A stretch of DNA of 53,047 nt from DASSTJ01 sp035707965. GTDB taxonomy: Bacteria > Actinomycetota > Actinomycetes > Actinomycetales > Angustibacteraceae. Position 1 is the stretch's first letter. Each line of letters begins with the position of its first letter. Where the stretch lies: contig DASSTJ010000133.1 in the NCBI GenBank assembly GCA_035707965.1, positions 1 through 53,047 on the forward strand. The letters are read 5' to 3'. Shown here piece after piece: positions 49,269 to 53,047 of this stretch. The notes beneath the pieces are model-generated. The model was not told the origin of the DNA. It ran no database searches and worked only from the letters and a program-made list of their open reading frames with translations. Position numbers and translations under genes: made by a program.

Positions 49269-50624
49269 GTGAAGAGCGCCGTCGAGACCCTCAACCCGAC
49301 ACGGGTCAAGCTCACCGTCGAGGTGCCGTTCGACGAGCTCAAGCCGAGCGTCGACGCCGCGTACGCCACGATCGCCTCGCAGGTGCAGGTGCCGGGCTTC
49401 CGCCGCGGCAAGGTGCCCGCGCGCATCATCGACCAGCGCGTCGGCCGCGGTGCGGTGCTCCAGGAGGCCGTCAACGAGGCGCTGCCCAAGTTCTACGGCC
49501 AGGCCGTTGAGGAGTCGAAGCTGCGACCTCTCGGGCAGCCTGAGGTGGACGTCACCGACGTGCCCGACGTCGCCGCGGGCGGCGACCTGAAGTTCACCGT
49601 CGAGATCGACGTCGTGCCGGACGTCGAGGTGCCTGACTTCTCGGACCTCACCGTCGAGGTCGACGACGTCGAGGTCGACGACGCGGACGTGGACGAGCAG
49701 CTCACGGGCCTGCGTCAACGTTTCGGCACGCTCGTCGGCGTGGACCGCGCTGCGGCCGAGGGCGACTTCGTCTCGATCGACCTGTCCGCCTCGATCGACG
49801 GTGACGAGATCGACTCCGTCAGTGGCGTCTCGTACGAGATCGGCACCAACACCATGCTGGAAGGCCTCGACGAGGCGCTCGTCGGCATGGCCGCGGGCCA
49901 GACCAAGGAGTTCCAGGCGCCGCTGGCCGGCGGTGACCGGCAGGGCGAGTCCGCGGACGTGACGGTCACCGTGCAGTCGGTGAAGGAGCGCGAGCTGCCC
50001 GAGCTGGACGACGAGTACGCCCAGCTGGCGAGCGAGTTCGACACGCTGGACGACCTTCGCGGCGACCTGCGCGAGAAGGTCGAGCGCAGCAAGGCGATGC
50101 AGCAGGGCGTGCAGGCGCGGGACAAGCTGCTCGACGCGTTGCTCGAGGCCGCCGACATCCCCGTACCTCCGGCCCTGGTCGAGGCCGAGGTGCACTCGCA
50201 CCTCGAGAACGAGGGTCGGCTCGAGGACGACGAGCACCGGGCTGAGGTCACCGAGAACGCCACGAAGGCCCTGCAGACCCAGTTCCTGCTGGACGCGATC
50301 GTCGAGCAGCAGAACGTCTCGGTCTCGCAGGCGGAGCTCATCGAGTACCTCGTGCTGAGCGCCCAGCAGTACGGCATGTCGCCGGACGCGTTCGCCAAGG
50401 CCGTCGACGAAGGCGGCCAGGTCCAGGGCTTCGTGGCGGAGGTGGCTCGCCGCAAGGCGCTCGCCGTCGCCCTGGAGCAGGCCACGGTCAAGGACGCCAG
50501 CGGCAACGTCGTCGACCTCGAGGCGCTGCAGCCGCAGCCGGAGGAGTCCGACGAGGCGGGCACGGAGCCCGTCGAGCCGGCCGCGGACGCCGAGGCCAGC
50601 GCCGAGCAGGCGGACGAGGCCTGA
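49269..50624 (+). CDS. tig: Trigger factor
   Basis: 451-residue ribosome-associated chaperone and peptidyl-prolyl isomerase that receives nascent chains at the exit tunnel. Seen: the ribosome-binding loop GFRRGKVP (43-50), an FKBP-type isomerase domain (about 150-240, starting GDFVSIDLSASIDG), a helical C-terminal substrate cradle (about 255-430) and an acidic Glu/Asp/Ala-rich tail. The GTG at 49269 follows AGGAGA; upstream frames have no conserved start. It heads the tig-clpP1-clpP2-clpX block. A 15-bp hairpin follows the stop codon, so clpP is probably transcribed mainly from its own promoter. Confidence 0.97.
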   Translation: MKSAVETLNPTRVKLTVEVPFDELKPSVDAAYATIASQVQVPGFRRGKVPARIIDQRVGRGAVLQEAVNEALPKFYGQAVEESKLRPLGQPEVDVTDVPDVAAGGDLKFTVEIDVVPDVEVPDFSDLTVEVDDVEVDDADVDEQLTGLRQRFGTLVGVDRAAAEGDFVSIDLSASIDGDEIDSVSGVSYEIGTNTMLEGLDEALVGMAAGQTKEFQAPLAGGDRQGESADVTVTVQSVKERELPELDDEYAQLASEFDTLDDLRGDLREKVERSKAMQQGVQARDKLLDALLEAADIPVPPALVEAEVHSHLENEGRLEDDEHRAEVTENATKALQTQFLLDAIVEQQNVSVSQAELIEYLVLSAQQYGMSPDAFAKAVDEGGQVQGFVAEVARRKALAVALEQATVKDASGNVVDLEALQPQPEESDEAGTEPVEPAADAEASAEQADEA

Positions 50625-50648
50625 GGGCGACACCTCCCGCAGCACCCT

Positions 50649-50681
50649 CGAAGGGCACCGGACGTCGTCCGGTGCCCTTCG
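50649..50681 (+). terminator. Hairpin terminator after tig
   Basis: Perfect 15-bp stem (50649-50663 and 50667-50681) with a 3-nt loop, 25 nt after the tig stop codon. The T-tract is poor (TCGTCATGT follows). Confidence 0.75.
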
Positions 50682-50735
50682 TCATGTCCTCGGCCGGAGG
50701 GCGGCTCGTCGACGGCGAGGCTGCGCGCTCGTGCC

Positions 50736-50767
50736 TGCGCTCTGGGCGAACTGCGCTCACGGCGAAC
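50736..50767. promoter_or_regulatory. Tandem ClgR-like operator upstream of clpP1
   Basis: Two directly adjacent 16-bp units (50736-50751 and 50752-50767), TGCGCTC-NN-GGCGAAC, differing only at the two central bases. On the minus strand the upstream-positioned unit fits CGCYNANRGCG, the ClgR binding consensus as I recall it, at every position; the other misses one. They lie about 50-65 nt before a possible -10 (TAGTGT, 50807-50812), a usual place for an activator. Confidence 0.6.
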
Positions 50768-50855
50768 ACGGCGCCAGCGGGGGAGTGGACGGTCGGGGGC
50801 GGACGTTAGTGTCGACGACAGGACGACCCAGCGGCCATACCTTCGGGAGACGAAC

Positions 50856-51491
50856 GTGAGCCAGCACGGCAGCGAGAGCGGTCTCGCCACCGCCCGGACC
50901 CAGAGCCCGCAGTCGGGCATGGGCCTGGACGACCACATCTACAACCGTTTGCTCAAGGAACGGATCATCTTCCTCGGCTCCGAGGTCCGTGACGAGAACG
51001 CGAACGCGATCTGCGCGCAGATGCTCCTGCTGGCCGCGGAGGACCCGGAGAAGGACATCTACCTCTACATCAACTCACCCGGTGGGTCCGTGACGGCGGG
51101 CATGGCCATCTTCGACACGATGCAGTGGGTGAAGCCGGACGTGGCGACCGTGGCGATGGGCCTCGCCGCCTCCATGGGGCAGTTCCTGCTGTCGGCCGGC
51201 ACGCCAGGCAAGCGGTACGCGACGCCGCACGCGCGGATCATGATGCACCAGCCGTCCGGCGGCATCGGCGGCACGGCCAGCGACATCAAGATCCAGGCTC
51301 AGCAGATCCTGCACATCAAGCGACAGATGGCGGAGCTCATCGCGCAGCACACCGGTCAGTCGCTCGAGCAGATCGAGAAGGACTCCGACCGCGACCGCTG
51401 GTTCACCGCGGAGCAGGCGAAGGAGTACGGCTTCATCGACCACGTCTACGAGCGGTCCGAGCTCGCCAGCGGTGGCGCCGGCACGGCCTGA
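50856..51491 (+). CDS. clpP1: ATP-dependent Clp protease proteolytic subunit 1
   Basis: 211-residue serine peptidase subunit that forms the barrel of the Clp protease with ClpP2 and is fed by ClpX or ClpC. Catalytic triad: S106 in MGLAASMGQ, H131 in MMHQPSGG, D180 in DSDRDRWF. YINSPGGSVTAG supplies the oxyanion loop. The GTG at 50856 follows GGGAGA; the first 20 residues look like a propeptide. It lies 43 nt upstream of clpP2. Tandem ClgR-like repeats upstream suggest stress activation of the operon. Confidence 0.97.
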   Translation: MSQHGSESGLATARTQSPQSGMGLDDHIYNRLLKERIIFLGSEVRDENANAICAQMLLLAAEDPEKDIYLYINSPGGSVTAGMAIFDTMQWVKPDVATVAMGLAASMGQFLLSAGTPGKRYATPHARIMMHQPSGGIGGTASDIKIQAQQILHIKRQMAELIAQHTGQSLEQIEKDSDRDRWFTAEQAKEYGFIDHVYERSELASGGAGTA

Positions 51492-51534
51492 CGCGCCCCC
51501 TCACCGAGCCCGACACCTCAGACCAGGAGCATCC

Positions 51535-52212
51535 ATGAGCCTTCCCACCCCCCACGGTGGCCTGTACGTCCCCGCCTCCAGCCGCCTGGCTGGTGCGACG
51601 CCGAGCAGCCGCTACATCCTCCCTCAGTTCGAGGAGCGCACGTCCTACGGGATGAAGCGCCTCGACCCCTACACGAAGCTCTTCGAGGACCGCATCATCT
51701 TCCTCGGCGTGCAGGTGGACGACGCCTCCGCGGACGACGTCATCGCCCAGCTCATCGTGCTGGAGTCGCAGGATCCCGACCGCGACATCCTCATGTACAT
51801 CAACTCGCCGGGCGGCTCGTTCACGGCGCTCACCGCGATCTACGACACGATGCAGTACGTGCGTCCGGACATCCAGACCTACTGCCTGGGCCAGGCCGCG
51901 TCGGCCGCAGCGGTGCTGCTCGGCGCGGGCGCCCCCGGCAAGCGTTACGCGCTGCCGAACGCCAGGATCCTCATCCACCAGCCCGCGATGGAGGGCACCG
52001 GCGGCATGGCGAGCGACCTGGAGATCCAGGCGAACGAGGTCTTCCGGATGCGCAAGTGGCTCGAGACCACGCTGGCCCACCACACCGGGCGCACGGAGGA
52101 GCAGATCGAGACGGACATCGAGCGTGACAAGATCCTCACGGCCGAGGAGGCCAAGGAGTACGGGCTGGTCGACGAGGTTCTCGTCAGCCGCAAGGCGTCG
52201 AACGAGGACTGA
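51535..52212 (+). CDS. clpP2: ATP-dependent Clp protease proteolytic subunit 2
   Basis: 225-residue partner subunit of ClpP1; actinobacterial Clp protease is a mixed ClpP1-ClpP2 barrel. Triad: S123 in GQAASAAAVLL, H148 in LIHQPAM, D198 in DIERDK. The N-terminal region is longer than ClpP1 and is probably processed. The ATG at 51535 has AGGAG 5 nt upstream. A GC hairpin (52219-52255) follows the stop codon, separating it partly from clpX. Confidence 0.97.
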   Translation: MSLPTPHGGLYVPASSRLAGATPSSRYILPQFEERTSYGMKRLDPYTKLFEDRIIFLGVQVDDASADDVIAQLIVLESQDPDRDILMYINSPGGSFTALTAIYDTMQYVRPDIQTYCLGQAASAAAVLLGAGAPGKRYALPNARILIHQPAMEGTGGMASDLEIQANEVFRMRKWLETTLAHHTGRTEEQIETDIERDKILTAEEAKEYGLVDEVLVSRKASNED

Positions 52213-52218
52213 CGCAGG

Positions 52219-52255
52219 ACGCCGGTGGCGTGCCGGTCAGGCGCGTCACCGGCGT
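52219..52255 (+). terminator. Hairpin after clpP2
   Basis: ACGCCGGTG (52219-52227) and CACCGGCGT (52247-52255), 9-bp perfect stem, 6 nt after the stop codon, 19-nt loop. Likely partial terminator before clpX. Confidence 0.55.
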
Positions 52256-52349
52256 TCGGCGTCCGCTCTTGGCGTAAGAACGCAGACGGGCGCGCCGACA
52301 CCGCGTCTAATGGAGGGGACAGCCCACCCGCTCAGGTAGCGTCGCGGGC

Positions 52350-52370
52350 GGCCGTCCACGACGGACGGCC
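52350..52370 (+). promoter_or_regulatory. Hairpin in the clpX leader
   Basis: GGCCGTCC-acgac-GGACGGCC, 8-bp perfect stem with 5-nt loop, 39 nt before the GTG of clpX. It could affect translation or message stability; too far from the start to block the ribosome-binding site directly. Confidence 0.4.
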
Positions 52371-52409
52371 CGCACGAGACGTCCGGGGTTCACGAGGGAG
52401 GACGCACAG

Positions 52410-53047
52410 GTGGCACGCATCGGAGACGGTGGCGACCTGCTCAAGTGCTCGTTCTGCGGCAAGAGCCAGAAGCAGGTGAAGAAGCTCATCGCCGGTCCGG
52501 GTGTCTACATCTGCGACGAGTGCATCGACCTGTGCAACGAGATCATCGAGGAGGAGCTGGCGGAGACCAGCGACCTCGGGCTCGACGAGCTGCCCAAGCC
52601 GCGCGAGATCTTCGACTTCCTCGAGCAGTACGTCGTCGGCCAGGAGCCGGCGAAGAAGGCGCTCGCCGTCGCCGTGTACAACCACTACAAGCGCATCCAG
52701 GCCGGTGAGCCCGCCCGCAAGGGCGAGGAGCCGATCGACATCGCGAAGTCGAACATCCTGCTGATCGGGCCGACCGGCTGCGGCAAGACCTACCTGGCGC
52801 AGACGTTGGCTCGACTGCTCAACGTCCCGTTCGCCATCGCCGACGCCACGGCTCTCACCGAGGCCGGCTACGTGGGTGAGGACGTCGAGAACATCCTGCT
52901 GAAGCTCATCCAGGCCGCCGACTACGACGTCAAGAAGGCCGAGACGGGCATCATCTACATCGACGAGGTCGACAAGATCGCCCGCAAGAGCGAGAACCCG
53001 TCGATCACGCGTGACGTCTCCGGCGAGGGCGTGCAGCAGGCGCTGCT
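52410..53047 (+). CDS. clpX: ATP-dependent Clp protease ATP-binding subunit ClpX (5' part)
   Basis: First 212 codons plus 2 nt; the gene runs off the window end. ClpX unfolds substrates and feeds ClpP1P2. Seen: N-terminal zinc-binding domain with C13, C16, C35 and C38, then the AAA+ domain with Walker A GPTGCGKT (120-127), pore loop GYVGED (153-158) and Walker B IIYIDEVDKI (181-190). The GTG at 52410 follows GAGGGAGGA, which fixes the start. The 197-nt gap from clpP2 holds two hairpins and may contain a separate promoter. Confidence 0.97.
   Translation, partial: MARIGDGGDLLKCSFCGKSQKQVKKLIAGPGVYICDECIDLCNEIIEEELAETSDLGLDELPKPREIFDFLEQYVVGQEPAKKALAVAVYNHYKRIQAGEPARKGEEPIDIAKSNILLIGPTGCGKTYLAQTLARLLNVPFAIADATALTEAGYVGEDVENILLKLIQAADYDVKKAETGIIYIDEVDKIARKSENPSITRDVSGEGVQQAL

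Noticed and set aside
1..53047. CRISPR array, prophage, insertion sequence or integron
   Set aside because: No regularly spaced direct repeats, no transposase, integrase or phage structural gene, and no attC-like core sites were seen. The palindromic elements lack any encoded protein.

Overview
The window is chromosomal DNA from a high-GC (roughly 70% or more) actinobacterium. This follows from the dominant GTG/ATG starts, tight GTGA/ATGA stop-start overlaps, a mycothiol-type DsbA protein (Rv2466c-like), a SigE-family ECF sigma factor, an Eis-family acetyltransferase, a group II truncated haemoglobin, and the tig-clpP1-clpP2-clpX order. A Micrococcales relative such as Cellulomonadaceae, or Kineosporiales, is my best guess. 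Nothing here fixes the genus. The content is mostly core or house-keeping. I see no prophage, transposase or CRISPR array.

Layout. 0-5.7 kb: a PLP Orn/Lys/Arg-type decarboxylase overlapping a PAP2_3 phosphatase, tRNA-His, oligoribonuclease, a small membrane protein, a PrsW-type membrane protease, a membrane-anchored coiled-coil protein and tRNA-Arg. 5.7-11.6 kb: two overlapping membrane-associated dynamin-like GTPases, an SSB paralogue and the ABC-F protein EttA. 11.6-18.5 kb: a FrnE-like DsbA protein and lipid/acyl-CoA genes (TesB, two acyl-CoA dehydrogenases, an APH-fold kinase, a 4HBT thioesterase). 18.6-25 kb: a GAF-PAS-GGDEF diguanylate cyclase, a GH13 glucosidase, truncated haemoglobin, a sigma factor with a probable membrane anti-sigma partner, and MscS. 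25-29.5 kb: a prolyl oligopeptidase and MalQ. 29.7-32.5 kb: a three-gene cassette (membrane protein, histidine kinase, NarL-type regulator) with one copy of the same perfect palindrome on each side. 32.6-40.6 kb: PepN, an Rv2466c-like protein, RpiB, a BBE-type flavoprotein, an Eis-like acetyltransferase and a membrane SpoIIE phosphatase. 40.6-49 kb: a divergent Lrp / Cys-Met PLP enzyme pair, DUF167, a large LuxR-family ATPase regulator coupled to a small basic protein, DUF2249, a DinB-like protein, a Nei-type glycosylase, tRNA-Gly and tRNA-Pro. 49.3-53 kb: tig, clpP1, clpP2 and the 5' part of clpX, which runs off the end.

Three signals go beyond ordinary genes. First, at least three families of about 55-70 bp palindromic elements sit just after genes (A at 29550 and 32497; B at 12478 and 32587; C at 23887). 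Second, many starts lie 6-8 nt after a -10-like hexamer (TAGCCT, TACCCT, TAACCT and similar) with no Shine-Dalgarno site, which suggests widespread leaderless transcription and fixes several start codons. Third, a 16-bp tandem repeat upstream of clpP1 matches the ClgR operator as I recall it.
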